From Halobaculum roseum (GTDB lineage Archaea; Halobacteriota; Halobacteria; Halobacteriales; Haloferacaceae), in NCBI RefSeq assembly GCF_019880245.1, contig NZ_CP082289.1:97866-161865 (forward strand): a stretch of DNA of 64,000 bases, written 5' to 3'. Below the pieces are notes generated by a model. That model saw only the letters and a list, made by a program, of their open reading frames with translations. It was not told where the DNA came from and did not search any database. This document shows, in pieces, positions 9,052 through 17,351 of the stretch (position 1 is its first letter; each line of letters starts with the position of its first letter). Both the position numbers and the translations under genes were made by a program.

Positions 9052-11031
9052 TCACGTCTCCGGCGAATCCTCTCTATCAAACGCCCCCTCAGACACTGGG
9101 AAGATATCGATAACGTGCTTATCAAAGGTTCCCCACATAGTCTCGTGCCCGAAACGAATCCGATGACTAAACTCCGATTCAGCCTCCTCCCTATCAACCT
9201 CCGAACGCTGGAGCTCACCGACCGTCTCCCCATACCCTTCTCGCAGCTTATCAAGTAACTCATCAGGTGTATACTTCGTCGACTCAGGGTGTGTCCAGCG
9301 TACTTCCCCAGGAAAACGTTCCATATCATCCGCATCCTGAGATTCGCTCAAACCCATTATAGCACGGAGCTCGCCTAAATCCTCAGCGTGTGCCGGCTCA
9401 TCCTCATCAACATCTACATCCGAGAAATCACCCTCCCAGACAGCAACACCCACTAATGACCGCCGAACCTTTTCACCTCGCTCCTGAAGCTCAGAAAGAA
9501 TCTCCTCTGCTGTATCAGAGTCCAAATCGGAATCCTTGTAGTCATCGTACACCTCCCGATGCTTCTCCGTGATAAACTCCGGAAGAGGAATCCGAGTATC
9601 CGTCGCCAACCCCACACGTTTCACAAACTCGAGGATATCACGATCCTCGGGCTCAGGTAAATCGATACCTTCGAAAGGCTCCTCAAGCCGCTGCTGATAC
9701 GTCTTATCCGAATCTGGGAATTCAAATTCTACCCTCCGGATATCATCCTTATCCTGGATTTTGAGCATCTCAAAGTATTGCTCAACACTCAGATCATCAG
9801 GATCAACATTAAAATTGAACTGGCCTTCTCCGAATTCGTGGATATCATCGGCAGTCTTCTCCCAATTAATCTCAACGTGGATTGGATGCTCAGGTGTAGG
9901 CTCCGAACCAAACTCTACCTCAAACTCCAGCGTGTCGCCGGCAAGAGACCAATTACCGATCCACTCTACTGTTGACTTTTCTGGAACCTGCAAATCCTCA
10001 ATTACATCCGGCATTACATTTCTCGGCAATAGAATCCGAGAATCAGGATTAGCGATATGTATCAAATCATTCTCATCCTGGCCACCACCACCGGTGGACT
10101 TCCAGAAGCTGAGATTAATCTCTTCACCCTCATCTAAAGTCGCCACATCATATGCCTGGGTATAGAGAGTATACACATCTTCGACGACATTCAGAGTCTT
10201 CTCTTCCAGAATCGATCGAGGAATAGTCAGCAGATACGGCTCACCATCCTGTGAATCAGCAGAGTACTTACACAGGAACTGAATGACTTCATCATCGAGA
10301 ACAATTCGATCATCGAGTAACTCGTCATTCCCGAGCTCAAACCCAGTACTGTCACCAACCGTAACCCGATTGCCGTGTTTAACGGCGTTGTACGCCTCTC
10401 GGAAATTCAAATAGAAGACAGCAATATTCTTGAGTTTATTTCTCAGATTCTCAATCGAATCCTCGACTAACAACTCCATCTCCATCGACTCAGGGATATC
10501 CTCACCCTCACCTTCGTGAATCTCTATATCAGCCAACCCAACATCAACTGGAACATCTTCCAGTTCTTCCTCTGAGAAACTAATCGCTCCCTCTCGCACC
10601 GCCTGATACCCAAAGATCAAACTCAGAACCTCATTCGAGTCAGCCTCAACATCTCGTTTATCAAGATACCCATCAAGTTCCTCCTCCAGAATAGCCTCAA
10701 AGAGTGGCCGTATATCTCCGCTTGAAGTCCGGATAATCTCATTAATATAGGATTCCTTATTCAAAATGAGATATCTGAAATAGGATCCAAACTCCTCGAT
10801 ATACTGCATCGTTGCTCGGAAAAGATCCACGACCGAGTACACCTTTACAGTATCCCGCTGGTCCTCAGGTACCGCATCCAACCCTGCGTTGATTGTCCCT
10901 GCGATTTTACATATGTGAGCGTACGCTATCTCCGGGTCTTGACGATCCTGAATAACCTCTTCGGGATCCTGAGTCTCTGAGTCAGAATAAAACTCGGTAT
11001 ACTCGAAGAAGCTTTTCTCATTTTCAGACAT
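9052..11031 (-). CDS. Unknown 659-aa protein in a low-GC segment
   Basis: I do not recognise this gene. It is a single long frame convergent to the primase, with clearly lower GC and more AT-ending codons than its neighbours, which suggests recent acquisition. The product is acidic and has no obvious signal peptide, membrane helix or P-loop. Around residues 205-225 it has the helix FREAYNAVKHGNRV; an Arg followed by Asn and Lys-His-Gly in a helical repeat recalls HEPN-like proteins, but spacing does not match the classic RX4-6H exactly. The C-terminal third contains FVKRVGLATDTRIPLPEF and a GEVRWTHPES block. A lone low-GC gene inserted beside transfer genes is a common setting for phage-defence cargo; that role is inference only. 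The ATG sits just inside an AT-rich promoter region at 11032-11060. Confidence 0.7.
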   Translation of the reverse strand: MSENEKSFFEYTEFYSDSETQDPEEVIQDRQDPEIAYAHICKIAGTINAGLDAVPEDQRDTVKVYSVVDLFRATMQYIEEFGSYFRYLILNKESYINEIIRTSSGDIRPLFEAILEEELDGYLDKRDVEADSNEVLSLIFGYQAVREGAISFSEEELEDVPVDVGLADIEIHEGEGEDIPESMEMELLVEDSIENLRNKLKNIAVFYLNFREAYNAVKHGNRVTVGDSTGFELGNDELLDDRIVLDDEVIQFLCKYSADSQDGEPYLLTIPRSILEEKTLNVVEDVYTLYTQAYDVATLDEGEEINLSFWKSTGGGGQDENDLIHIANPDSRILLPRNVMPDVIEDLQVPEKSTVEWIGNWSLAGDTLEFEVEFGSEPTPEHPIHVEINWEKTADDIHEFGEGQFNFNVDPDDLSVEQYFEMLKIQDKDDIRRVEFEFPDSDKTYQQRLEEPFEGIDLPEPEDRDILEFVKRVGLATDTRIPLPEFITEKHREVYDDYKDSDLDSDTAEEILSELQERGEKVRRSLVGVAVWEGDFSDVDVDEDEPAHAEDLGELRAIMGLSESQDADDMERFPGEVRWTHPESTKYTPDELLDKLREGYGETVGELQRSEVDREEAESEFSHRIRFGHETMWGTFDKHVIDIFPVSEGAFDREDSPET

Positions 11032-11137
11032 ACTATACAGTATATAAAAGAGGGTGAAAAGCGTTTGTCACCAGAATTTCTTTCACTTTCTTCAGAGTTC
11101 GACAGGGCCATTTCGGTTAAATCGTCCGAACAGTTAA

Positions 11138-11325
11138 CCTGACACCAGCGACGACCTCCCCTAGACACCAGGTATGCTGAGAGTCGTGCTGAGTCAACAA
11201 ATCGTAGGACGGCAGCACTAGACACCAGACTCACCGACGAGGGAGTTCCCGGACAGCCCCCGAAATCTGGTGTCAGGTATTGCTGTCTTGCGATTTGGAG
11301 GCGAATTGTGCCACTAGACAGCAGG
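11138..11325. repeat. Cluster of five CTAGACACCAG-type repeats
   Basis: Between the unknown 659-aa gene and the small-gene block, the motif CCTGACACCAG / CTAGACACCAG occurs at 11138-11148, 11161-11171 and 11218-11228, once inverted (CTGGTGTCAGG, 11267-11277), and once degenerate (CTAGACAGCAG, 11314-11324). Spacing is irregular. No convincing gene lies in 11041-11500. The cluster could be an operator array, iterons or an integration scar. Confidence 0.6.
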
Positions 11326-11510
11326 AAAATCAACCGATATGTGGTGGGGGTGGCGGCCCAAAGTTATGTTCGCGGCCACCAGGGCCGAGATGCCAGGCCG
11401 CTGGCCAAGCGAGAGTAGGCTGCCACCCGGACGATGGCGTGGGGCGTGGAGGGTGAAGGAGCAGATCGACATCGTGACTGAGAATGGTGACTGTGGCGAC
11501 TGTTTATTGT

Positions 11511-11531
11511 GCCCCCGAGTGGGTGCGGGGC
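11511..11531 (+). promoter_or_regulatory. GC-hairpin leader element (gene at 11557)
   Basis: A GTTTAT box at 11502-11507 is followed by GCCCCC, a GAGT loop, GGG, TGC and GGGGC, ending 25 bases before the start codon. It belongs to a family of about sixteen similar elements in the window. The stem can pair with either of two downstream G-runs. Confidence 0.6.
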
Positions 11532-11556
11532 GGTTCCTGTGCTGCCCCTGATTTGT

Positions 11557-11847
11557 ATGTCTGGTCCGGATAGATACGACGATACGGCAGACGATCACGA
11601 ACGGTTCGAAGCGGAATTGCTCGCTCAGGATCGGGATGCGCGGTCACCATCGACGGCGGATCTTGACGACGAGACGGCCCGCCAGCTGGTTCGAGAGCTA
11701 CTCGATGCCGGGACAGTCACACCGGTCGTCGACCAGCGGCTCCTCGTTCACGAGCCCAGCAACACAGCGTTCGAATCGATGCAGCAGCTCGCCGTCTTCC
11801 ACACAGGCTGGACGGCCGCCCGGGACGCCGGCGAGGGTGATGGGTGA
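11557..11847 (+). CDS. Small conserved haloarchaeal plasmid protein
   Basis: The start MSGPDRYDD follows the hairpin leader element; a longer in-frame start at 11509 would run through that hairpin and is rejected. The 96-aa acidic product has an N-terminal disordered part, then ARQLVRELLDAGTVTPVVDQRLLVHEPS, a helix-turn-strand pattern, and ends with a helix containing QQLAVFHTGWTAA. I do not recognise a fold. Its TGA overlaps by one base the ATG of the following zinc-binding protein, so they are one operon. The gene order (this gene, then a multi-CxxC protein) looks like a conserved plasmid cassette. Function unknown. Confidence 0.65.
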   Translation: MSGPDRYDDTADDHERFEAELLAQDRDARSPSTADLDDETARQLVRELLDAGTVTPVVDQRLLVHEPSNTAFESMQQLAVFHTGWTAARDAGEGDG

Positions 11848-12173
11848 TGCAGCAGACGCTGGCCGGCTGTGCCTTCTGCGAGGCTCCATCCGGGATAGAG
11901 ACTGGGATCGCCTACACGTGGGGGAAGGAAGAGCGGGTCAACCACCCGATTTGCGTCGACTGTGCGATCCAAGAGACGCCGGATCCCGATGATCGTGATC
12001 ACTACGCCTGTGACAGCTGTGGCCTCGTCGTCAACGCGCTCGCAGCGCTCACACGGTTTCGAATCGAACTCGGCCATCTCGAAGGCCCGATACAGGTCTG
12101 TGCGCGGTGTAGTCCAGGCGGGCCAGCAACGTACTGGACACGCGACCTCGAGGCACACATCGTCTCTGACTGA
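11847..12173 (+). CDS. Multi-CxxC zinc-binding protein
   Basis: This 108-aa protein contains four cysteine pairs: CAFCEAP near the start, CVDCA, CDSCG and CARCS. That pattern is enough for two zinc-ribbon-like knuckles. ATG at 11847 is preferred over the adjacent GTG at 11844 because it overlaps the stop of the gene before by one base (TGATG). The opening LAGCAFCEAP followed by AYTWGKEERVNHPICVDC recalls a haloarchaeal family that I remember as DUF7558, not checked. Likely nucleic-acid or protein binding; no catalytic residues are seen. Confidence 0.7.
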   Translation: MQQTLAGCAFCEAPSGIETGIAYTWGKEERVNHPICVDCAIQETPDPDDRDHYACDSCGLVVNALAALTRFRIELGHLEGPIQVCARCSPGGPATYWTRDLEAHIVSD

Positions 12174-12323
12174 CCCGCCGAGCGGTCGTCGACGCGAGTG
12201 GTACGGCGACCACTGCGGGAGGGTCACAGTTGTCCGTAGCTGTCCCACCCCGCGAACTCAGCAGCGCTGGTTGTGTCGCTGTCTCGTTGCTCCGCTATCT
12301 TCAACAGACGGGCGCTCCTCGGG

Positions 12324-12680
12324 ATGACTATGGACTGCCCCGCGTGCGGGTCCCCCGTCACCCTCGAGGTCGGACCAGACCGGCCCCTGTCGACGTCGCT
12401 GTCCGACGCCGTCCTCGCAGCGGAAGAGGACGAGCAGATCGAGGTGACCCGCGATTGTTGGGACTGTGGCTGGCACGAAACGCGGGCGCTTCGCGTCGCA
12501 TCGATCGACAGGACCGCCGGCGACGAGACTGCCGTCGAGCGAGCCGCACTCATCGACGAGATTGCCGATGAGCTCGCAGCGATCGGCTGTGTGGGTACGC
12601 TTGAGGAGACGCTGGCTGCAATCCGTGAGCAACGAGAAACCGACTCGGCGACGACCGATACGGACGACGCGGCGGAGTGA
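12324..12680 (+). CDS. Zinc-ribbon protein
   Basis: The start at 12324 gives MTMDCPACGSPVTLE; a second ATG six bases later is equally possible. Longer versions back to 12273 add an Arg/Cys-rich segment not typical of haloarchaeal proteins. CPACG (about residues 5-9) and CWDCGW (about 47-52) make one zinc ribbon, with an acidic stretch between them. The C-terminal half is helical (ERAALIDEIADELAAIGCVGTLEETLAAIREQ). The 150 bases upstream (12174-12323) hold no other gene. The next gene starts 6 bases after the stop, so the two are probably co-transcribed. Function unknown. Confidence 0.68.
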   Translation: MTMDCPACGSPVTLEVGPDRPLSTSLSDAVLAAEEDEQIEVTRDCWDCGWHETRALRVASIDRTAGDETAVERAALIDEIADELAAIGCVGTLEETLAAIREQRETDSATTDTDDAAE

Positions 12681-12686
12681 CTCGCA

Positions 12687-13016
12687 ATGCCTGATACAGA
12701 GGCCAACTATAATGTTCGTGAGCAAACCGGGAATCCCGAGCACGCATCGGTCGACGATGTGGTTGACCTCGTGATCTACCGGGCGCAGAACCCGCGAACC
12801 GAGCACGAGGATGCACATTTCGATACGGCGGTCGCGGCTCTCGTCGACAGATACGGAACGGAGTCGGTCCGGACAGTCATCAACCGCATCCTCGTCGACG
12901 ACGAGCCGTTCCGGACCGCCACGAACGGCCTTGAGATGCGCAACGTCGACGGCGTTCGGATCGGAACCGCAGCCAGCTGGTTTCTCGAGGAGCTAAACGC
13001 ACAGGACGACCACTGA
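12687..13016 (+). CDS. Conserved hypothetical protein, 109 aa
   Basis: It follows the zinc-ribbon gene after 6 bases. The product is acidic and mostly alpha-helical by eye: a helix near VDDVVDLVIYRAQN, a second (HFDTAVAALVDRYGTESVRTVINRILVDD) and a C-terminal helix (GTAASWFLEELNAQ). No metal ligands or known motif are seen. Codon use matches the plasmid core. I do not recognise the family. Confidence 0.65.
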   Translation: MPDTEANYNVREQTGNPEHASVDDVVDLVIYRAQNPRTEHEDAHFDTAVAALVDRYGTESVRTVINRILVDDEPFRTATNGLEMRNVDGVRIGTAASWFLEELNAQDDH

Positions 13017-13100
13017 GGGACCGGTTGAAAGGCCGCAGCGACAGGCCGTCGAGCCCCCATTTTTAACTCCTGTTCGTCCTATCTACCCGTCGAGGCCATA

Positions 13101-13358
13101 ATGGCACCCTCCACCCCGAGAGACTCAGATCCATCCCCCGATCTACTCGTTGAAATCGTCGAGACACTGGAAGCCCACGGGCTCCCCACCGACTCGTATC
13201 AGCTCCACGACGCTGTTGACGTCGAGGCACTCGAGCAGCTTCTCGCATCCTCAGCCGGGGACGTGGAAGTCCGGTTCACCGTGGAGGGGATCCAACTCGC
13301 CGTCACCCACGACGGCGTCGATGTCCTTCTCGACGAGCCAGCCGGGGCACCGGATTAG
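13101..13358 (+). CDS. HalOD1-like output-domain protein
   Basis: The 85-aa product is almost entirely one domain: PSPDLLVEIVETLEAHG, then YQLHDAVDVEALEQLL, then VEVRFTVEGIQLAVTHDG. This helix, helix, beta-hairpin order matches the haloarchaeal HalOD1 output domain, usually found alone or after receiver domains in signalling proteins. The usual length is about 70-80 residues, so this is a complete free-standing copy. A T-rich segment (13060-13067) precedes it. What it signals to is unknown. Confidence 0.7.
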   Translation: MAPSTPRDSDPSPDLLVEIVETLEAHGLPTDSYQLHDAVDVEALEQLLASSAGDVEVRFTVEGIQLAVTHDGVDVLLDEPAGAPD

Positions 13359-13369
13359 TAGCGCGATCG

Positions 13370-13945
13370 AATTCGTCGACAGCGACACTCCCTGAAAGCC
13401 CTCGGCCGCTCGGCATCCCGCGACCACCGCTGCGCTCCTCGTCCCTGCGGTGCTTGCGGGGTCGGGGGACGACCGAGGCGGCCTCGCCCTTTCTGAGTCC
13501 GCCAGGACGGTGAATGACCATCCGAGCGGCGCAGCCGGGTGGACAGGTGTGTCCGTACCGGCCCGCCCCGCTCGCCGCTGCCGCCCTCCGCGTCGCTCGC
13601 GACCGACCATTCCGGGCTGCCTGCCTGCGGTAGCGGGCGGGCTGCCGGGCTAAAGTGAATGTGCCCTCGGCGCCAGCGGGAAAGCGCGGGGGGTTGCGCG
13701 GCGTGGCTGCTCACCCCCCACGCTTTCTCCGCTGGCCGCTCGCTCCGGGCGGGTCGGCGCGCGGTGCTGGTTGGGGTCGCCGCACTCGGGCGCGCTCTCG
13801 CTCGCGCCCGGTAGGGCGCTCGCGAAGGCGCGAGCGAGAGCGCGCAGTCGGTGCTATCGGTCGTCGACGTCGTCGGAAAACCGCGATGTTAGGGGCATCG
13901 CGGTGGCGGCGCACGAGCGCCTTCAGTGGTATCTGGAGGATACCA
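13370..13945. other. GC-rich non-coding stretch with strong hairpin potential
   Basis: About 575 bases between the HalOD1 gene and the RPA-like gene carry no frame I can defend: all six frames give Arg/Pro/Ser-rich or low-complexity peptides. Base composition is even more GC-rich than the genes around it. It includes a 19-bp perfect inverted repeat near its 3' end (listed separately). It may be a long structured leader of the downstream gene, an antisense RNA, or a decayed gene. Confidence 0.55.
13790..13845. repeat. 19-bp perfect inverted repeat
   Basis: Left arm GCGCGCTCTCGCTCGCGCC (13790-13808) and right arm GGCGCGAGCGAGAGCGCGC (13827-13845) are perfect reverse complements separated by 18 bases. 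It lies about 100 bases upstream of the RPA-like start codon and would form a very stable RNA or cruciform hairpin. Confidence 0.85.
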
Positions 13946-14806
13946 ATGTCAAGTAACAACTCGAGTCGCAAGGTCGTTACGGTGGATGAACAGGCATTCG
14001 AACGAACCGAAGACGCCGGCGTCGACGAGGACGGCTTCAAGGTCGTCGACGACAAACCGGAGTTCCGAGCGACGGTTCAGCAGGAAAAGCAGGCGAAGGT
14101 GGATTCCAACCACCCAGACGGCATCGTCCAGGACTTCTCGCACCTGCCCCTCGCGCAGGAAGAGAAGATTCGCGCCCGGGAGGCCGAACTGGACCACATC
14201 AGCGCCCAGGCGGAACTCGGCACCCAAGACGGGCGGGCGAAGCGAACTCGCAAGGTCGTCACCGAACGGCGACAGCGTAAGCGGGCGGAACGCACCCCGG
14301 ACCGGACGGATCCGCGAGAGCGTCTCTCCCGGATGGAGCTGGCGAAGGTGAACCAGGAAGCAGACCGGATGGCACAGCGGCTTCGCACCGGTCACAGTCG
14401 GGCGGCCGTCTCGCGGGCGCTCGCAAAGCGGGTCGCCAAGGGGCAAGACATCACCAAAGCAGTGTTCGACACGATGGATGCACTCAAGGCGGCCCCCGGC
14501 GCCATCTGCCCGATCGAGGACGTCCCGGACGTGCAGACGGATGAGGTGAGCATCGAAGGAGAAGTCGTTCAGCTCTGGGATGCTTCCAGCCGGAAGATCG
14601 CTCAAGTGGGCTTGGTCGCGGACGACACCGGGAAAATCAAGTTCACCTCGTGGCGAAAATCGGAGCCTGCCTTCGTCCAAGAAGGGGACACCGTCCGAAT
14701 GCGGGCGGTTAAGAAGAACTGGTACGAGGGACGATGTTCACTCGCCGTGACCTACGACAGTATGATCGTCTTCCCAGAACGCGACCGCCGCTGGTGGGAG
14801 GAGTAG
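13946..14806 (+). CDS. RPA/SSB-like OB-fold protein
   Basis: ATG at 13946 is chosen because GGAGG lies seven bases upstream and the sequence before it is Arg-rich nonsense in this frame. The product is 286 aa. Residues 1-100 are charged and probably disordered; 100-175 form basic helices (ERLSRMELAKVNQEADRMAQRLR, then AAVSRALAKRVAKGQDI). Residues about 195-280 are an OB fold: VSIEGEVVQLWDA, AQVGLVADDTGKIKFTSW, EGDTVRMRAVKKNWYEGRCSLAV. This arrangement is typical of haloarchaeal plasmid-borne single-strand DNA-binding proteins related to RPA/SOSS-B. Expected role: coating single-stranded DNA in replication or transfer. No zinc finger is seen. Confidence 0.75.
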   Translation: MSSNNSSRKVVTVDEQAFERTEDAGVDEDGFKVVDDKPEFRATVQQEKQAKVDSNHPDGIVQDFSHLPLAQEEKIRAREAELDHISAQAELGTQDGRAKRTRKVVTERRQRKRAERTPDRTDPRERLSRMELAKVNQEADRMAQRLRTGHSRAAVSRALAKRVAKGQDITKAVFDTMDALKAAPGAICPIEDVPDVQTDEVSIEGEVVQLWDASSRKIAQVGLVADDTGKIKFTSWRKSEPAFVQEGDTVRMRAVKKNWYEGRCSLAVTYDSMIVFPERDRRWWEE

Positions 14807-14814
14807 GGGCAACG

Positions 14815-14827
14815 CCCTTTCTTTTTT
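14815..14827 (+). terminator. Oligo-T terminator after the RPA-like gene
   Basis: TTTCTTTTTT at 14818-14827 begins 12 bases after the stop codon. T-runs alone can terminate archaeal transcription. GC content falls sharply about 100 bases further on, marking the edge of the next, foreign-looking segment. Confidence 0.5.
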
Positions 14828-15037
14828 CGTGAGTGCCGGACCGGCCCAGGCCCCACCGCCCCACCCACCGCTCCGTGCTCGCTCCCGCTGGTCGCTGCGC
14901 GCGCAGCCACAACCTCAAGAACCGAGCTGAGATGTATGTCAGAATTCGGGAATTCGCTAACCGCGTGTATCCGTCCGAAATAAAAAGCAACTACCGCCTA
15001 GAGAGGTTTTTAGGCTGACTAGAAACATAGAGGGAAT

Positions 15038-16375
15038 ATGGTTAAATCGGGAGACGTGGATCAGCGGTGGCAGGATCTATTGCGTAATCCACGAGAAGAG
15101 GTCCATCGTGAAATCAAAAGCTGGCTTGATCTGTCTGATAATGTGGACAAGGCAAACGTAGCAAAAGCGATGCTCGCATTAGCGAATTCTGGTGGGGGTC
15201 AGATTTTGATTGGATATGAGGAGGTCGGTGAATCATGGGAACCGGATCCATCTCGACCACATCCGATTGACCACTACGATCAAGATACGATTAATGGGAT
15301 CGTTGAGAAGTTTGCTGAGCCCCAGTTTCACTGTGAAGTATACCATATTGAACATCCAGAATCTGGTGAAGTCTTTCCAATTATCGATGTACCGGGAGAC
15401 CATCGGGTGCCGATTCGATCAGACAGTGCTGGCCCTGAAGACCAACACGTTACCTACAACACATATTATATTAGGCGGCCAGGGCCAGAAAGTGCAGCAC
15501 CGAAGACAGGACGTGAGTGGGACGAATTGATTCGGCGGTGTGTCACTGCCTCACGTGATGATCTGTTAGATCGAATGCGAACCGTACTGACGGGGTTCGA
15601 AAAAGGAGCAAGTGAAGAAGAGATTGATCCGCTGGATCAGCTTGCTTCGTGGACTGAGGCTATGCGGGAAGACTGGGAAGCCAACGTGATGGACGAGTAC
15701 GGAAATATGGATAATTCACCCTATCGTCACGGGTACTGGTCATTTGCTTACAGTCTGGATTCTGAGTTTGATCAGCCATCTCTCTCTGAGTTCTTAGATC
15801 TACTACGGGAGGTGAAAGGTCATGAAACGGGGTGGCCGGCGTGGCTGATCAGCGAGGATCAGGTACATCCCCGCGATGAGACAATCGAAGGGTGGTATAC
15901 CGGCGGAACATTCGATGACCCAGCGCACGCAGACTACTGGCGTGCATCCCCAGACGGGATGCTGTTCTTGCTTCGTGGCTATCAGGAAGACAGCAAAGAT
16001 GAACTTGAGCCAGGTACAGTTTTGGATTATATTCTCCCAATCTGGCGAGTCGGTGAATGCTTGCTACATGCGAAGCGGTTGGGGCGAGAACTCGGTGAGG
16101 AAAACACGTCGGTCACCGTGCAAGCCCGATGGACGGGACTAGAGGGACGAACACTGGGCTCAATTGAAAATCGCCGTGGACTTTTCCCTCCGATTGAAAG
16201 AGAATCACATCAAGCGACAGTTACGGCCAGTCAACGCTTCACTGTTCAAGATTTTGAAGACGCTCTACCGGAAGTGGTTGAGACCTTGACCCAACCGCTA
16301 TACCAGATCTTTGATTTCTACGAGCCGCCATCCGATCTAATCCAGAATGAGCTGGACCGGATGCAAAGCCAGTAA
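15038..16375 (+). CDS. AlbA_2 (Schlafen-type) ATP-binding domain protein
   Basis: The 445-aa product starts with an AlbA_2 domain: EVHREIKSWLDL (about 22-33), then VAKAMLALANSGGGQILIGYEEVG (about 47-70, given here in its family's typical position) and a DVPGDHRVPIRSD block near 127-139 followed by YYIRRPGP. These are hallmarks of the Schlafen/AlbA_2 family, found in archaeal and bacterial nucleic-acid-binding and defence proteins. The remaining 270 residues match nothing I know. GC is lower than in the flanks and the spacer upstream (14935-15037) is AT-rich, suggesting recent arrival. It is convergent to the next gene with only 5 bases between stops. A role in phage defence is plausible but inferred from family and setting. 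Confidence 0.7.
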   Translation: MVKSGDVDQRWQDLLRNPREEVHREIKSWLDLSDNVDKANVAKAMLALANSGGGQILIGYEEVGESWEPDPSRPHPIDHYDQDTINGIVEKFAEPQFHCEVYHIEHPESGEVFPIIDVPGDHRVPIRSDSAGPEDQHVTYNTYYIRRPGPESAAPKTGREWDELIRRCVTASRDDLLDRMRTVLTGFEKGASEEEIDPLDQLASWTEAMREDWEANVMDEYGNMDNSPYRHGYWSFAYSLDSEFDQPSLSEFLDLLREVKGHETGWPAWLISEDQVHPRDETIEGWYTGGTFDDPAHADYWRASPDGMLFLLRGYQEDSKDELEPGTVLDYILPIWRVGECLLHAKRLGRELGEENTSVTVQARWTGLEGRTLGSIENRRGLFPPIERESHQATVTASQRFTVQDFEDALPEVVETLTQPLYQIFDFYEPPSDLIQNELDRMQSQ

Positions 16376-16380
16376 CAACG

Positions 16381-17130
16381 CTACTCTAGATGTTCATCCA
16401 ATTCCCACGCACCTTCATCATCGTAATAGAAACCGGGATGATATCCGAACTGAGAGTTTGATAATGGTCGGAAAAGCGGTGTGAGTTGGTCACGGATACC
16501 GTCTTCATCGGACAGACTGAGAGGTGTGAGGCGCGAGGTGCGGTTAGGTTCAGGAAATGCTTCAACCCGGTCAACCTGCCGATGTTGGTCTATTGTCGCG
16601 TTCGTGAGATTTGTCCCACTGAGGATTGCATACACCTTCTCGCTGTGTTCATCAGGAAGGACGTCACGATAGAACTGGAGGACGGTGACGAGACTTAATT
16701 CAAGATCCTGTGAACTGACTGCATAGTCACAGTCGTATGAATGACCGGTTGGATAGCAGAGCCCGCTCCCCCGGGCCTCATATATGCCAGTATCATACAG
16801 AGTTGCCACTGAACTCAGGTCTTTTCGATTCTCGTAGCGAGCGACAATATGGTTCCATGTCGGATCCGCGTGTTCAAACAGTCTATCGGGCCGAAACGAT
16901 GGTCGACACGTCGCGGGAACAGGCAGTTCCTCAAGTTCTGTGATATCGACAAGACGCGATCCATCAAGAGCACTTTCAGGAACAATATGGAACAAGAGCT
17001 GTGGAATTGCATCCTCTGAATTAAGCATATCGAAGCGCTGAAGGTGGTATTCGCGATATAATGTCGACCGATCAACCGCCGGATATTCACGGTTGAGTTC
17101 ATGGAGACGCCGAAGATGTGAATCACTCAT
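16381..17130 (-). CDS. Unknown protein paired with the AlbA_2 gene
   Basis: The 249-aa product shares the lower GC of the AlbA_2 gene, and the two stops face each other across 5 bases, so they probably travelled together. Residues about 44-60 (PQLLFHIVPESALDGS) resemble the conserved block seen after the DNA-binding domain in many AlbA_2 proteins, which often read HLVP followed by a proline-rich stretch; here the block is followed by LPVPATCRPSFRPDRLFEHAD. The C-terminal part has SLVTVLQFYRDVLPDEH. No catalytic motif is visible. It may be the split-off effector or C-terminal half of an AlbA_2 system. Function unknown. Confidence 0.6.
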   Translation of the reverse strand: MSDSHLRRLHELNREYPAVDRSTLYREYHLQRFDMLNSEDAIPQLLFHIVPESALDGSRLVDITELEELPVPATCRPSFRPDRLFEHADPTWNHIVARYENRKDLSSVATLYDTGIYEARGSGLCYPTGHSYDCDYAVSSQDLELSLVTVLQFYRDVLPDEHSEKVYAILSGTNLTNATIDQHRQVDRVEAFPEPNRTSRLTPLSLSDEDGIRDQLTPLFRPLSNSQFGYHPGFYYDDEGAWELDEHLE

Positions 17131-17293
17131 ATGCTCCCCCTCTCACCTTAGATAAATATGTATTCGGTCCCCTGTTGTGGCCTTGAGTGCCGCCCCAGTT
17201 CCTGCATAGCCAGTTCATTGGTATAAGAATCAGACTCGGTCGCTGTACGCCATCGGTTCCGAGATATCTGAACCGTCTTGTAGAGGTTTATTC

Positions 17294-17308
17294 CACCCAT
17301 AATGGGTG
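17294..17308 (+). promoter_or_regulatory. Hairpin leader element upstream of TFB
   Basis: CACCCAT-A-ATGGGTG, preceded at 17287-17292 by a GTTTAT box, ends 43 bases before the TFB start. Position and the T-rich box match the dispersed hairpin leader family, although the stem sequence is different. Confidence 0.45.
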
Positions 17309-17351
17309 AAGGATTCGCTGTACTGGCGAGTTCCTGAACATGGTGAGAACG

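Noticed and set aside
10926..11333. Reverse frame upstream of the 659-aa gene
   Set aside because: It overlaps the gene start in another frame and covers the repeat cluster; composition is not coding-like.
11339..11551. Forward frame before the small-gene block
   Set aside because: The peptide is Trp/Arg/Cys-rich and runs into the leader hairpin of the next gene; unlike haloarchaeal proteins.
13655..13945. In-frame N-terminal extension of the RPA-like protein
   Set aside because: Arg/Ser/Gly-rich sequence in a hairpin region; the ATG at 13946 has a ribosome-binding site.
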